Assembly (NCBI GenBank): GCA_020080175.1 | Contig: JAGHQL010000093.1 | Location: 1-64,000 of the forward strand | Source of the DNA: Glutinoglossum americanum | Lineage: Eukaryota; Ascomycota; Geoglossomycetes; Geoglossales; Geoglossaceae | Direction: 5' to 3' | DNA length: 64,000 nucleotides | Translations under genes and position numbers: made by a program | Shown: in pieces, positions 12,501-24,093 of the stretch | Position numbering within the stretch: position 1 is the stretch's first letter | Layout of the letters: every line of letters starts with the position of its first letter | Notes under the pieces: model-generated | What the model was told of the DNA's origin: nothing | Database searches by the model: none | The model's input: the letters and a program-made list of their open reading frames with translations, nothing else

Positions 12501-14097
12501 TGAAGACCACGCATCAACGGCCTGACCGATAACCCATGGCAGGACGCTAAGAGGCGTCCTAAGAGCGTTGAAAAGGGCCAACGACGAGAATATTAGCGCC
12601 GGGTCGAGGGAGTGCTTCGTTAGGGAATATGTGATGAAAGCGAGCATCGATGCAAAAATGGGGAGCGACTTCATAAAATCGTCAGATGCGTTTCAATTTC
12701 CAACTTTGGAGGGTAACACAAACCATAGAAACAGCGTTTATAGCACTCCGAATTGCCAAGAGTATCCGGATCGCCCAAATTTCCCCCTTCCGAATGTCGC
12801 TCAACCTTTTGAGGAAGCTATCCTCCCAACCAAAGTACTTGACGAACCGAACACCCTGCAGGATTTCCTGCGTTAAGCTAACCCGCTGGTCGGTTATCCT
12901 GTTAATCCAGTCACGCCGGGCGAACATCTCATGGACAGCCTTAGTCATGATAGGTGCTCCGATAAGGAGGAGGATAAAGCCGGCCAGGGCACTGTAAGTC
13001 AGGTTTACCAGCAAAAGAATTAGAATTGCGATGATCGAGACTGGCGCAGTCCAAATAAAGTGAAGAAATCCCAAGCATTGGTCGATCCGATTGGTGTCTG
13101 TCGCCATGAGGTTGATGACCCTCCCATTTGACCAGCCTACGCCATCGTGATCGTCAACGTCCCCACGCAGCTTTCCACCTCTGTCATCCTTCTCACTTGC
13201 CTTAACGCCCTCAGATGGGGGTCTCTTCTCAGCGTCGCTTCCACCGGCCTTCGCACGACCCGATATCCTCAGAGATTTCTCAAATATCACTGAAATCAGG
13301 GCCGCTCTACATTGCCCGCCCACTATCATCCCTCTGTAATTGAATTGGCTGTTCGCTATGCTCTGCAAGAACTGCATCAAAGTAATCCCGAAAGCGAGCG
13401 CTAAGCCCTTCCAAATATGTGGAGTGCGCGGACTTCGACCCGCGTAATAGGCGTCGGTTGCGAACTGGATTAGATAGCGAAGTGCGAATGGAGAGAAAGC
13501 TCCGAATATGTCCCCCCAAAGACGGCAGATGCCCCCGATCCAAAACTCGAACTTAAACGTTTCGTGCATGGCCCATATCAGAGGATATTTGTCACCCCTA
13601 GCAAGCCCTTTCTGGAATAATGATTGGAGCTTTGCGGACATTGCGTCGACTCTTCTATCGGGGTTCACAAGCCAGATGTCGTTCGGCTCGAGGGGACGCC
13701 GATAGCCAACCTACAGAAACGCACCGTTAGCAGTCTAATACCGTACTAGAGCAACCATGTGCTATAGACTAACCTTCATGAGCGGAGCGATCCACTGAAA
13801 GGTAAGCGCACTGAGGATTGATGCCTTGTATTCCCGCGAGACACGGCGTTCCTCTGGAACTGGAGGTCTAGGCCCCCAATCCAGTGGATTCAACCTTCTA
13901 TACCATTTCCTCTCGGGACCGTCTTCCACAATAAGACCCGTCCGCTCATTAAAGGTCATTGAGAAGCGGACTGTCGGCTGATTTATAGGGCTGGTAGGAT
14001 CAATGAGGCCATAGTCGTTCTCGTCTGGGTCCGGTAGCACAGCTAGGCCGGCAAGATCTGCCTTCCCAGCTGCTGTTGGATATAAAAATTTCTCCAT
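9564..14097 (-). CDS. ABCC-type full ABC transporter (YOR1/MRP-like)
   Basis: Predicted complement(join(9564..10880, 10934..10977, 11025..11277, 11334..12668, 12724..13710, 13774..14097)), 1419 aa. All five introns are 47-63 bp, have GT..AG ends and keep phase, and the length fits fungal ABCC exporters. Order: cytosolic N-terminus ending in GYRRPLEPNDIWLVNPDR, TMD1, NBD1, TMD2, NBD2. NBD1 has Walker A GGVGSGKSS (about 595-603), signature VSGGQRQR (about 685) and Walker B VLLDD. NBD2 has Walker A GRTGAGKSS (about 1193-1201), signature FSLGQRQL and Walker B IIVCDEATSS. In many ABCC proteins the first site is degenerate. Here NBD1 has Asp after the Walker B aspartate (LLDDP), the usual ABCC NBD1 substitution for the catalytic Glu, while NBD2 keeps DE. 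The protein should export organic anions or drugs at the plasma membrane or vacuole using ATP; the substrate is unknown. The ATG at 14097 is chosen because the longer frame starts at GTG. Confidence 0.93.
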
Positions 14098-16030
14098 CGC
14101 GTGGCGCGGCCTCGACACGATCTAAGGGGGCCCAGTTGCGCGGGCCAGAGTATAGAGAAATGCCAAGATCAGACAGCAGCCCAGTGCAGTCGCTGTCGCT
14201 GCCGTTGCCGCTGTCGCTGTCGTCGCCGTCGCAGGAACTCCGTCTTTCGATCGGACGGGATCGTAGCCAAGAACCCTCGTACTAGATTAAACCGTATCGC
14301 CGAGAAGACACGGCCAAGGAGGATCGCGGCCAGGAAGGAGGGACAAGGCCAAGTTAAAGTATATGCGAGTGCAGTAGGCGAAGCGAACGGCTGGCCAATG
14401 CCGAGCGCAGACAGATGCACTAGTTGCAGTAGTGGTGAACTTGCTCGGAATCAGCCACATCCGAACAGGAAGTCGCCCGCGAGTGGCAGAGAGCGGCAGA
14501 GAGTGGCAAAGAGTGGCAGAGAGAGAGCGGCAGAGCAGAGCAGCAGAGCAGAGCAGATCCACCAGCCACTCGGTATCAGCCATATCCGAATCATCAGAGG
14601 CAGTGCGGTTGAGACGATCCGGAGCTGCAACAACACGATAACCACTCGTCGCAACGACTCAAAACCCAGTGGAGATGCTAACCGTACGTCGAGGAATAAG
14701 TTATCACCAAAAAAAAAGATAATCTCATACCGCATTAACCGCGTGTTCGAAGACCCCTCAACCATCCGGCTATGCATACTCTCGACGTATGTATCCATCC
14801 CATTCTCTCCACGCCTAGCCGGTCCTACTCTTCCTGAACAGCTTTTCCGGCCTCTGCGACAAGTCCTGGGTTGGTGTTCACGATGGCTTAATTCGTTGTT
14901 TTTCACTCAGAACTCGTCCATACTTTTTTTCGATTGGGTTGACCAAAGTTAGGCGATCGACCGTCCCGTTCTCAATGTGACCACCAATACTTTTAAACCC
15001 TACTCTATCCTTGATAATCCCTCCATGCGTGCCAGCAACACCGGGTGGCCCATGACCCTCCGAACACTTTTAGATCACCTGCTGGTGCTATATATTTTAC
15101 GCCACTTAGGCCCAACCTGCAACTATTCTCCTTTGAGTCTTTCCGTAATTATTGGCAGTGGTATAGGCGATGCCTGGAAGTTCCATTCCATCGTGTTTAG
15201 GGAAGCTCGGTGTTTAGCTCTTTTGATGCTTTGATGTTTGATGTTTGGTTTGCTGCGGGCGCGGGCGTTGTTGAATAAGTGGGAGTCGGTGGGCACTTGA
15301 GAGTCAGTGTCAGGATAATTTTTTTATATTTAATAATGGAATCAGGATTGGCGGATATGCACAACTCTCCACATCTACAAGACGCCTCCTGGCGAAGCGG
15401 TCCTCGTGTCAACAACGATGGCATTAAAACCCTCAATATAGGGTACCGCTATTGGTAGAGCCGCTAGATCGTTGCTAAAGTCAGATTAGTTTTCAAGTTT
15501 TGGGTCAGACTCCTCGCTTTCTCCAAATTAGCTCCTGGGCAGCCTTTACCTGGTCCCTGAAGTGAGGACCAAGATTGGCTAAGGCTGGAGTCCGCGTCAA
15601 GGCATTTAGATGAGCTTGTTTGGGTTTTCAGCTGGTCAGAGTTTCGCTCTCCCGCCCCAAACTGCCAAAGAGTGTTACTGCCAAAGTCGCGGCGAGAGTT
15701 GAGGGTCCCTCGCCGCTTTTATTGGAATTGGGAATAATCCGCTGAGGCTTGAGTCGTGATGGGTTATATGCTCTACTCCGCAGTTAAAAGCAGCAATAAT
15801 CCAGCTACGTGGCTTAGATGGAAAAGGACGCATTGAGTTAAGAAAACCCTGGTAATTAATTTATTTATTGTAAGAGCTACCAACTAACGGTTACTCAAGA
15901 TTTTCTGATAAAGCTTAGAAGAAAAAAAAGGCTTGACTACCGTAACCACAACATATAAGTTCGCCATAGGCTTACCCGCGGTTTCGACTCCGTTATCTCA
16001 TCAACCCCTAATAGTCTGACAGCCTAGGGA
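14098..16030. other. Gene-poor region with low-complexity repeats
   Basis: No supported gene; the long frame 14101..14952 is an artefact of simple repeats. About 14186-14236 holds GTCGCY-type hexamer-like repeats. About 14486-14560 holds GAGTGGCA/GAGCGGCA-type repeats, flanked by a partial duplication of an ATCAGCCAYATCCGAA segment near 14448 and 14575. This is upstream of the ABC transporter and may include its promoter. From 14980 to 16030 I see only AT-variable sequence without a recognisable element. Confidence 0.45.
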
Positions 16031-16107
16031 GTTGCTATGCCTGTGCTCTCGTTCGCGCCTAGGGCGTTGGCGCGAAATCATAGCAACCGCTTTCTAGCGT
16101 TCGCTAG
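16031..16107. repeat. Nested inverted repeats
   Basis: GTTGCTATG at 16031..16039 pairs with CATAGCAAC at 16079..16087, and inside it TTCGCGCC (16052..16059) pairs with GGCGCGAA (16069..16076). Immediately after, CTAGCG/CGCTAG (16094..16107) forms a third hairpin with a two-base loop. The layout suggests a recombination, replication or transposon-end structure, or a structured RNA; nothing in the sequence decides which. Confidence 0.55.
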
Positions 16108-17266
16108 GGGGCTGCATATTCGGACCAAGGTCCATTACAAGCATACACATAGCCAATCTTATTGAACTCATATCCAAGAATATTTAGATAAAAAGAGTCC
16201 CCATTTCGCGGTATGCTGACCTCAGCGTAGGCTTCAGAAAAGCTTAGAGTATGGTGTTGCTACTACAAGTAGGCTACGAGTGCCGAGGAAACAGAAATAA
16301 TTGAATCGACCCTAACTAAGAGAACCGCGCACCCAGGAGTCCTCATATGCCCCTAGGTACCAAAAGAGAGACTGAGGACGAGGCCGGAACCAGCGGTTCC
16401 CGAGCCATAGATACAGACCCATCGGACCCCATGACATAGGGAGCTATATGGCCCGGCATTAAATATACATACCCCTGAGCGGGGAGATCTGTTGTAGGTA
16501 TGGCCACGCAGCAGGAACGAATGCATTGAATTGATCGTAAAAGTGCTGCAAGCGGCAGAAAACTATATAGATTCGCCCGCCAGGGGCTCCCTAATCTCAG
16601 GGGCTGCGGCACGGAATTTCCGTCTCAGGGGTAGCTGAGTCGCATACTGCAACAAGATCAGAGGCAATGCCCTACAACAGCTGCAGGACCAAGTGCGCAA
16701 AAGTGGCTCAGAGGGCAGGGAGAAGGATCTAATCTACCCGCAGCTCCTACTCCTTGTTCGTAAGTAGGGCCACAGACTTAATAGGCGTATTGGGGAGAAA
16801 AATAGCAATGGTAGCTACAAGGCAGTCATTTAGCGACTATCTTCACTTCTTGAGTAATTGGCTCCTCCGATCCTGGATCCTCCCCTCCTCCTACTCGAGC
16901 TGGCGAATCTCGACCTCTTCTGCCGTGAGGGGTGTTTGTGCCGGCTTAGAGGCGTCCGCCGATCCTGAGGCTAGGGGTACGGTAGTTTGAGGCGTGCTGG
17001 GTGCTTCGAGGGGGATTGGTTGGGAGCCATACTGGCGGAGGAAGGCTGAGGAGCCGGATCGGAGGTTTGGAAAGTGGACGCTAAAGCCGCTGGTCTTTCC
17101 GTGAGGGTGTTGCTCGATGAGTGGGTAGCAGAACGTCGTTGTGGAAGTGGTGCATATTCGCTGTAGTCTTCGTAGCTGGAGATGGGCTGGGAGCCATGCT
17201 ATTGTCTAGGTTCCAGTTGCGGCTCTGTGCTGATTTCTTTGTTTTCCGGCGGTCAAGGATATCCAC
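16108..17266. mobile_element. Possible fossil of a retroelement
   Basis: This stretch has a patchy coding look on the plus strand from about 16345 to 17000 but is interrupted many times and gives no recognisable full domain. The preceding repeat-like sequence makes a decayed element plausible, perhaps LTR-type. The family is not identified and it is clearly not whole. Confidence 0.18.
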
Positions 17267-17947
17267 CTAGCTCAGCAGTGTGGCCGGCAGGGGGGAGGTG
17301 GATGGCCCGGGCTTGCTTGATCCATCGAGTTTCGTGTGTGCTTTCTCAGAGCTAGTGCTCAGCTCATATTTCTCACCGTCACGGCCGATCTCATGGCGTG
17401 AAGCTGCAGTTGGCGTGGTTGCCCCATCGAGTTCTGAGTGCACCCTCTATTGTTTGGATTGGCGCATCGAGCTCAGGATGCATTTTCTCAATATCCGGAC
17501 TCAACCCGCTGACAACAGCCTGTCCAGCCGCACCACTATTATCCGAGGCATCAAGCTCCCGTCGTGCCACCTTCGAACCTGGGTTCATTTCGCTGATTTG
17601 CTTATTTTCTAGATCCGATCTTTCAAGAGCGGCTGGGGATACATCCTTCGTCTCCTTCAGGGGTTTCCTTCGATACCGGAGGATGAAAAGTATCGCTCCT
17701 ACCATGAAGAGGGCAGCTAATGCGCATCCAACCCCAATGCCTCTTTCGCCCCTGCGCTTAAGGTTTTGCTTGGACCGTTGGGCGAGGGAGTTGCCAACAG
17801 AGATGGAGGAATTGATGAGATGGCGCCTGTGGGAAATAAGGTGAGGTCATTCTGCGCATAGAAAACAACATAAGGAGGCTCTTCATGCAAAACCGCAGAA
17901 GTGACGAGCTGGCTGGGATTTGAAGTCATAGCCATATTAGCTTCCAC
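17267..17947 (-). pseudogene. Decayed single-TM membrane protein gene
   Basis: Read on the minus strand, three frames join up into one family-like protein: an ectodomain part (PPYVVFYAQNDLTLFPTG), an alanine/glycine-rich TM segment (GIGVGCALAALFMVGAILF, then RYRRK) and a tail with repeated H-x-ELDG-type motifs (HPELDA, SELDG, HTKLDG) common in fungal single-pass proteins. The frame shifts once just before the TM segment (around 17745) and once around 17440, each consistent with a one-base indel, so it is unlikely to be expressed as a full protein. The 5' part upstream of 17947 continues open for a little way without a clear start. Confidence 0.55.
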
Positions 17948-18820
17948 TTGCTTGGCCGAGGCAGACTTAGCGGAACTCGTGCACCAGGGGAGCGGGTTGT
18001 CCCGGGGCAGTCAAGCTTCGCAGTCAACTGCAGAAAGATGAATTTGGCTGACCTGGAGATTTGGCCCACAATGCACTATATTCTAAAATGGCAGCGAGCA
18101 TTCGCATATGCTCACTGCTATTTTGAGAAAGACATATTCATGTTGGAAAGGTATTGAAATACCACTAGATGCTGTAGTAGAGTACTGAATATATAGCTAA
18201 TGGCGGATAAGGAAAGGCTGGTAATGACAAGAGTCTCGGCGAGGGTACAGGCAATTCAGGATATTCAGAGGGTTCGGGAGACACCAGCGGTCATACCCAC
18301 TCCAGGGAGGCACACTAGAAGCCACAGGGCAACAGAACAAATCGCAAACCAGTTACAGAGGGATGTTATTAAATGAATGTAATTAGTTTTCTATTATTTA
18401 TATTATTCTATGCCTTACTTACATTGTTTGAATGCTCCGTTGTGGTGGTGCGGACCTCCAGGGCAGCCGAATTCGAATCTCTGTAGTCGACTGCGAAACT
18501 CGGTGGCAGGGAACTACAATTCCAGACTTTAGGCCTGCATCTCTTTTCCTATACTTCCTGCTGGAGGTGGCGACTCGGCATTGTTGCCACGGCGTCAAGA
18601 TCACAGAAAAGGGGTTGGTGATGGCGAAGTCATCGCCCATCTGATGTGTATTTAATGCGGGCTTAACCCGCGCCCAATTCAAGTCTATCGGCCGCCCCAG
18701 AATATTGCAACACTTTCACTTTGTGATGGCCCTCCTACGATGTCGAGCCTACAGGCGACCCGGCTGGGAGAATGCCTTGGAAAATTTGAGGTCTAAGTAT
18801 CCCTGGCCCACACCTGGTGC
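17948..18820. other. Intergenic, nothing assigned
   Basis: Short overlapping frames exist on both strands (for example 18419..18682 minus and 18432..18644 plus), none with recognisable domains. I see no repeat or RNA gene here that I can support. Confidence 0.35.
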
Positions 18821-19321
18821 CTACCCCCAGTCCACTATGCTACTTGCCCTAGCAGAGGTTATTGGTGATGCTGGTGATGCTGGTGAGACGTATCTGAGGA
18901 ATTGGCTCGTGAATATAAATTTGGACAGCCAACAGAGCTCGCCGCAGACGAGGAAGCGGAGATTGTAGGAAGGGTTGTGGAGTGTTTTGATGAAGGATAG
19001 GGGGATGGCAGTAAGGAGATAGAAGATGAATGGAAGTGGGGAGAGAAGGGCAATGGGAATGATGAAGAGGAAGAGAACGATGGAATGAAGGGAGACGATG
19101 ACGAGGAGGGCACCAGGGAGTTGCCACATGGAAATGAGAGCTATTGACGGCGAGATGCTGGTAAAGGAAATCAACGACACGGCGCTACAGGGGAGTTTTG
19201 TGAGATCGATCTCTTGATAGTACACAGTAGTGGGATCTTCCAAGCATAGCCTAGGCGTAATCAGCCGACTAGCCAGATCGGTTCCGGATGCCCCATGTTC
19301 AAGCGCGGAACAGATGTGCAT
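18821..19321 (-). CDS. Hypothetical multi-TM protein, possibly partial
   Basis: A 166-residue minus-strand frame starts at a real ATG at 19321. Residues about 50-125 are strongly hydrophobic and can form three or four TM helices (SPSIALISMWQLPGALLVIV; LFLFIIPIALLSPLPFIFYL; IPLSFIKTL). It contains FLVCGELCWLSKFIF, which looks like true coding sequence rather than chance. I do not recognise a family. It could be an exon of a longer gene whose other exons were lost to the repeats on its right. Confidence 0.35.
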   Translation of the reverse strand: MHICSALEHGASGTDLASRLITPRLCLEDPTTVYYQEIDLTKLPCSAVSLISFTSISPSIALISMWQLPGALLVIVSLHSIVLFLFIIPIALLSPLPFIFYLLTAIPLSFIKTLHNPSYNLRFLVCGELCWLSKFIFTSQFLRYVSPASPASPITSARASSIVDWG

Positions 19322-19694
19322 AGACTCGGGCAGCTGAATGAGTTAAGGGTATAGGCGCTGTTCGCAACGCCATTAGCACTAGGAAGTACGATTTTATTTG
19401 GCGTAGGCTAATTGCATTACCTCGTGCAACATGTAGCTGTCACAGAGTAGCCGGTCTGTAAAATCCTTACTAAGGAATAGGTTGCAGTTGTCGTACCACT
19501 AAGACACACGCCGGGACTCCAACGGATGTTCATAACCCTGCCTGGGGGATAACAGGCAGGACCAAATATAGTCCCACATAATCACGCATCAATCGTTTTG
19601 TCGCCGTCGGCTCTAGTGGGTGAAATGTCCATGATGTAGTACAACTGGCTGGCCGTGTGAACAGTGTGGTAAGCGGTAGGGTGTTCTCCCGTAT
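19322..19694. other. Intergenic left of inverted-repeat element
   Basis: No gene seen; this directly borders the 19695..20013 element. Confidence 0.35.
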
Positions 19695-20013
19695 ACGCTG
19701 ATATCGCCGTGAGTTGCGCCATGGCTCGTAGTAGTAATTACCAGGCGGGCGCAAATTATAGAAGGAGCGTCATATGAAAGAGGGGAATGGTTGCATTCAG
19801 TGCGCATCGAAGCTCGTATTAATCATGCGGTCACGCGCAAAATCCGCCGCCAAGTAAAGCGGGAACGAGGTACTGCAGTTATGTGTGTACCACCGTAGGG
19901 TGGTAGGCCGGTGCAGCTCCCTAGCGCTTATATTGCGACCTCCACGCGGGAATTTGCGCCCGCCTAGTAATTACCACTACGAGCCATGGCGCAACTCACG
20001 GCGATAGCAGCGT
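19695..20013. mobile_element. MITE-like element with ~63-bp terminal inverted repeats
   Basis: The arm at 19695..19757 (ACGCTGATATCGCCGTGAGT through GCGGGCGCAAATT) is matched in inverse orientation by 19951..20013 with very few differences. The ~193 bp between the arms is not symmetrical and has no coding potential. Length about 319 bp, long imperfect TIRs and lack of a transposase fit a non-autonomous DNA transposon. I could not define a target-site duplication by eye, so the outer boundaries may be off by several bases. A simple inverted duplication is the alternative. Confidence 0.65.
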
Positions 20014-20410
20014 GCTTCGGGCGGTTTGGCAGCGAAAACGTCCGAGCACTTCCCGCATACACTGTACCTTGAGAACAGCCAATGAACAGTTCCAATCTTT
20101 CGCTGAAAACGCCACGCCCCCACTTCGCAAGGCAGATATCTACTACCCCGACACCACCGAGAATACGCTACATTGGGGTGCGGAAAGTCTTCACACCCCT
20201 GCGAATTGCTCTCGGCCTAAGCCAAAGCCAGGGGCGTGAAAGCTTTCCGCACCCTAGGCTGCACTGCCACTCGCCGATTTTATAAGTACAAGGCTAGCCC
20301 CGGGTTTGGGAGAAAAGCTATATCAATCTTCTTTTTGGTTACTGTGGAGCAAGCTGTCCGCTGTTGCTGTTGCACTCCTCTGCCGTCCTCATCCTCCATT
20401 TGGAGCAGTC

Positions 20411-22557
20411 ATGTCTGGCGCAGTCGTGGGAGACCCTAGCATAACAACCGAGAAGCTGCAAAGCCTACCGCCTCGCTCCGAACACACTCTAGAAGGCGGC
20501 TCCGGAGATCTCCCAGCACATTCAAACGAGCCTCAAGCGCAGGCCTCTATGCGCTCTAATTCCCCCAAGACGGCATTAGCAAAATCACAAATAGCGCCAG
20601 TCGAGATACGACTCCTGAATACTGAGCCTTCACCACAGATAAGTAATAACCGGTGGAAGCCTCGTCAAATCCGTCAGTGGAAGTCCCCGCTCGCGATGCT
20701 AACCTTTTGCGTTATTGGCTTGGGAATGAGCACTGGACATTGTGTCTTCTATCCTAAGCTTAATGGTGTTATGGTGGGCAATTCAAACAATCAAGAACGT
20801 AATATAAGGCAAGCACCACCCCTATCCCCGACATCGCTGCTTTTGCAGAGAACAGAGTTACCCCCGTTCAGAATAGCTAACGCTTCCATGTTAAGATTCG
20901 GCACTGCTTTCGCCTTCTTGTCTCAGATAGCTCTTACGGCAAGTGTGTGGCTCTCTTACACGCAATGGCTATGGAGATCGGTAAAAACGGTGGAGATGTC
21001 TGTCAAGGGCCTCAACGCAGCTTTTGGCGCCGACACTTCTGTCTTTTCCTTGCTGAATGTTGAAATGCTCCGGAAATTTAAGATAGGGTCTGTGATGGCA
21101 CTATTTGCCTGGTAAGGTCTTGGATATCACGAGATCGAGTGCACCAAGTTTACTTACAAATATGGAGGTGTCTCATGCTTCCTCCTTTCTTCACGCCAGC
21201 CACTCTATTCATCTATCCCAGCACGAACATGGTCGAGGTCGAGCAATCAGTGCCATATCTGGCCATTGCGGACAGCAATTCCAGTCATAAGTTCGCGTAT
21301 TCTCCACCTTATAATAACGAAACCAAATCCGCGGATGATGGCAGCAGAACTTTCAATGGACCAAGGACTATCCTTACCCTGATCTCTACGGCAACAGCTT
21401 CTCTCGGTCAGATCCTCCCAATAAACGCGCCATACAACCACTCGACGTACTCGGTTCGGTTCTTTGGGCCGGTTGTTCGGTGTGATATGGCGAACTCGTC
21501 CGCTGCAGCACGCATGGATAACCTGCTCCAAGCCAAGATGGCCACTTCCCCCGGTATAGCTAAAGAAACGGTTAATGTGTATTATGCCTTTGTTCCCGCA
21601 TTCAATACCACCGGGGAGTTGATAGCACTATCAAAACCGCGGTTGCAGTCACCCTCTAACGCTACCAACCAATTGTGGATGACCTTCTTGAGATACGCTA
21701 TCGATCCGGGTGGAAATCGCATCAAAGAGCGACGCTACCAAGTCTGCCAGCTCTATAATGCTAGTTATGACCTTAAGCTTGAGTGGGATCGTGGTTTTCA
21801 AAACGCCACAGGCTCATATGGGGTTCTAGAAGAAGTGCGCTTCCCCAACGACAAATCAGACGTAGTATCCGACTTGCCCCAACACTCGTACTCGGCATTC
21901 ATGTGGGCTCTGACGGATCTATTGGTTGGTGCATTCAGTTGGTTCGTAGAGTCAAATCAATCCCAGTTCGGCGCCATTGATACGACAGTACCGCGCACCA
22001 GCCTTCTCGGTAGCTCAGACCTAGATGTGTTTTTCGACTTGAACAAGAACAATGAGGACAGTGACGAGACTCAGCTGTCAGATCAAAGGCTACAAGACAA
22101 AGCCTTGGCGAAAAACCGTACGCTGGGCGTTTTGATTGAGGAGCTGAGCTTCAATATGACTGTCAGCCTGATGCATAATGAGCTTCTCAAGTAAGGGGCA
22201 TCTCTAGTTCTACTGTCTGTTTTATTTAGTTAGCATGGATCCATGAACTGACGGCAATCTACCAGTCACAATACTACTGCCAAGGTCACTCGGTGGGACT
22301 CCGTGAATCGCTATGGATATAACCCCTATGGCCTCTTCATTCCATACGCCCTCGCAAACCTCTTTACCCTCATCACTGTCCTTCTTGGTATCGTCTCTTA
22401 TTCCCATAACGGCGTTCTCCCTGATAAGAAATTCCAGGATATTGTCAGTGCGGCGGAAGATCCACGTATCATCCACGTCGCTAGAGACCGGAGGAAGTCT
22501 ATGACGGCAGAGCGTGTTGAGGGACGACTGGTTTTGCGGCCTGGTATGGATCGCTGA
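20411..22557 (+). CDS. Large fungal multi-TM protein of unknown function
   Basis: Predicted join(20411..21111, 21168..22190, 22266..22557), 671 aa; introns of 56 and 75 bp with donors GTAAGG and phase kept. A Ser/Pro-rich cytosolic N-terminus (about 1-95) precedes TM helices around residues 100-115, 160-180 and 225-240, where the SLLNVEMLRKFKIGSVMALFAW motif and a FFTPATLFI(Y)PS motif are typical. A long N-glycosylation-rich extracellular loop (several N-x-S/T sites, about 260-570) follows, then RYGYNPYGLFIPYALANLF and a last TM. This is a widespread, uncharacterised ascomycete family often labelled 'formylmethionine deformylase-like' in databases on weak grounds. No enzymatic function is supported. 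The ATG at 20411 is preferred because the longer frame starts at TTG. Confidence 0.8.
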
Positions 22558-23794
22558 CAAGTGAGATTGTTGAGGGGGTGGATTGAAAAGCGTTACGGTA
22601 GTTGTTCGATGAACAGTCGGGGTTCGGTGTGCCGTTGCGGGGGAAGGAGATGTGTGAATGGCGTTTCAGCTTGGAGCGAGCTGATTTTGCCGCGCAAATC
22701 TATTGTACATCCCCCCCTTTTCATCATCCTTTTGTGGCTAGCTGGCTGCACCACAAGCGATGCGAGGGTTACTATATGTATATAAACCTAAAACGATGAT
22801 GCGTGGGACGCCATTGGGCTAACTTGTTTCTTTTCCTGGCTGGCAAAATAACATATCCTTTTACTTAGTGGGACTCCAGAAAGAGAAGGGAGAGGACGGA
22901 TATTCTACGGACATTTGCTAGCATACCAGGAAAGAAAATTTTGTTTACTAACATACCATGGTTTTGCGTTTTTATTACCTGCTTACCACAATTCTACTAC
23001 GAGCCGGATATGCATTGCATATTCCTACAAAAGCTGTTTCAACCACAATCTTTTTATCCTTTTTCCTCTACAAGTATTTATACTATCCCATCTACCTAAT
23101 AAGGCGCCTGTTACACCTATCCCGCAGCCCTTGAGTGCTGAGATTAGGTCTCTTGAAGCTACACCTCTAGCAATTTTTTATGGAACAAGGAGAATCCTAT
23201 ATTGCTCCTCATGCCGATCGGGCACTTTATATCATTACTTATTACGACACCCCCTACAGGTTGGGCATTGAGGAGGCAAAAGTGTAACCGGCGGGTAGAG
23301 GGATGGTGAATTAGAATGAGAGCAAGCCTCATGACTAAAGCTACCCCCCCGCCCAAGCTTACGACTAAGAGCTAGCTAGTATTAATACTCATAAGGGCTT
23401 ATACGTAGGCATAGAAATACCCTCCGCGATGCTTTTACCGGTTACTTATGATATTATTTCGGGTGTGTCTATTTTATTTTCTTCCAGATATCGATATCTA
23501 TAAGATACTGTTATATAAATCCTACATCTCTATCACGTCTAGGATAATTCTTTTTTTAAAAATTGGGAGTTATATGCTATTTTTCAAGGGGATCGATATT
23601 TCGGTAAAACGCAAGAAAGATAATCAAACTTCTCCGTTTTCCAAGGCCAGCATATCACCCCTAATAGTATACCCACTGCATCGATAGTCATTAGGGAGAT
23701 AAAGAATACGATGACTATTCCATGTCACCCACCGGCAGTCCTATCTAAGGAAAATAACGACTGATATTGGCTATGATTATGATGTGATGAGGAA
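22558..23794. other. Intergenic, AT-rich
   Basis: No supported gene. The first ~250 bp should contain the 3' end of the multi-TM gene. From about 22900 to 23700 the sequence becomes AT-richer and looks like decayed repeat sequence; I identify no element. Confidence 0.35.
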
Positions 23795-23963
23795 AGTCTG
23801 AGTTGAATTTGTTCTCGACCCAAGTCCGATTTCGACCCATTCGTACTGAATGATAGACTACCAATATCGTATTCAGTGGTAAATTGCTGGAGTGGCTCCC
23901 TTGTCTCTACATCCCAGAGCTTGACTATACGGTCGCTCTACCCGGAGGCGAGAAAGTGGCTGT
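23795..23963 (-). pseudogene. WD40-repeat remnant
   Basis: On the minus strand the frame reads DSHFLASG, a stop, then SDRTVKLWDVETREPLQQF and further WD-type sequence, that is one WD40 blade with its GH-like and WD ends. The in-frame TAG sits where these blades usually have another residue. Such blades form the C-terminal sensor of fungal NACHT-WD40 (NLR-like) proteins, and a NACHT remnant lies only ~130 bp away, but on the other strand. The pieces were therefore probably rearranged. Confidence 0.55.
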
Positions 23964-24093
23964 CCAGTTAAAATGACTTATCACTATTTCTAGAAGGCCT
24001 CCATCTGCTACTTCTTTAAAAATGACGATGCCAATCGACAAAGCGGTACGAATTCTCTATGCGCTATACTACATTAGCTATTCACACAGGAGC

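Noticed and set aside
14101-14952. 283-codon open frame upstream of the ABC transporter
   Set aside because: Its length comes from simple repeats; the protein is Arg/Ser-rich low complexity without a domain and starts at GTG.
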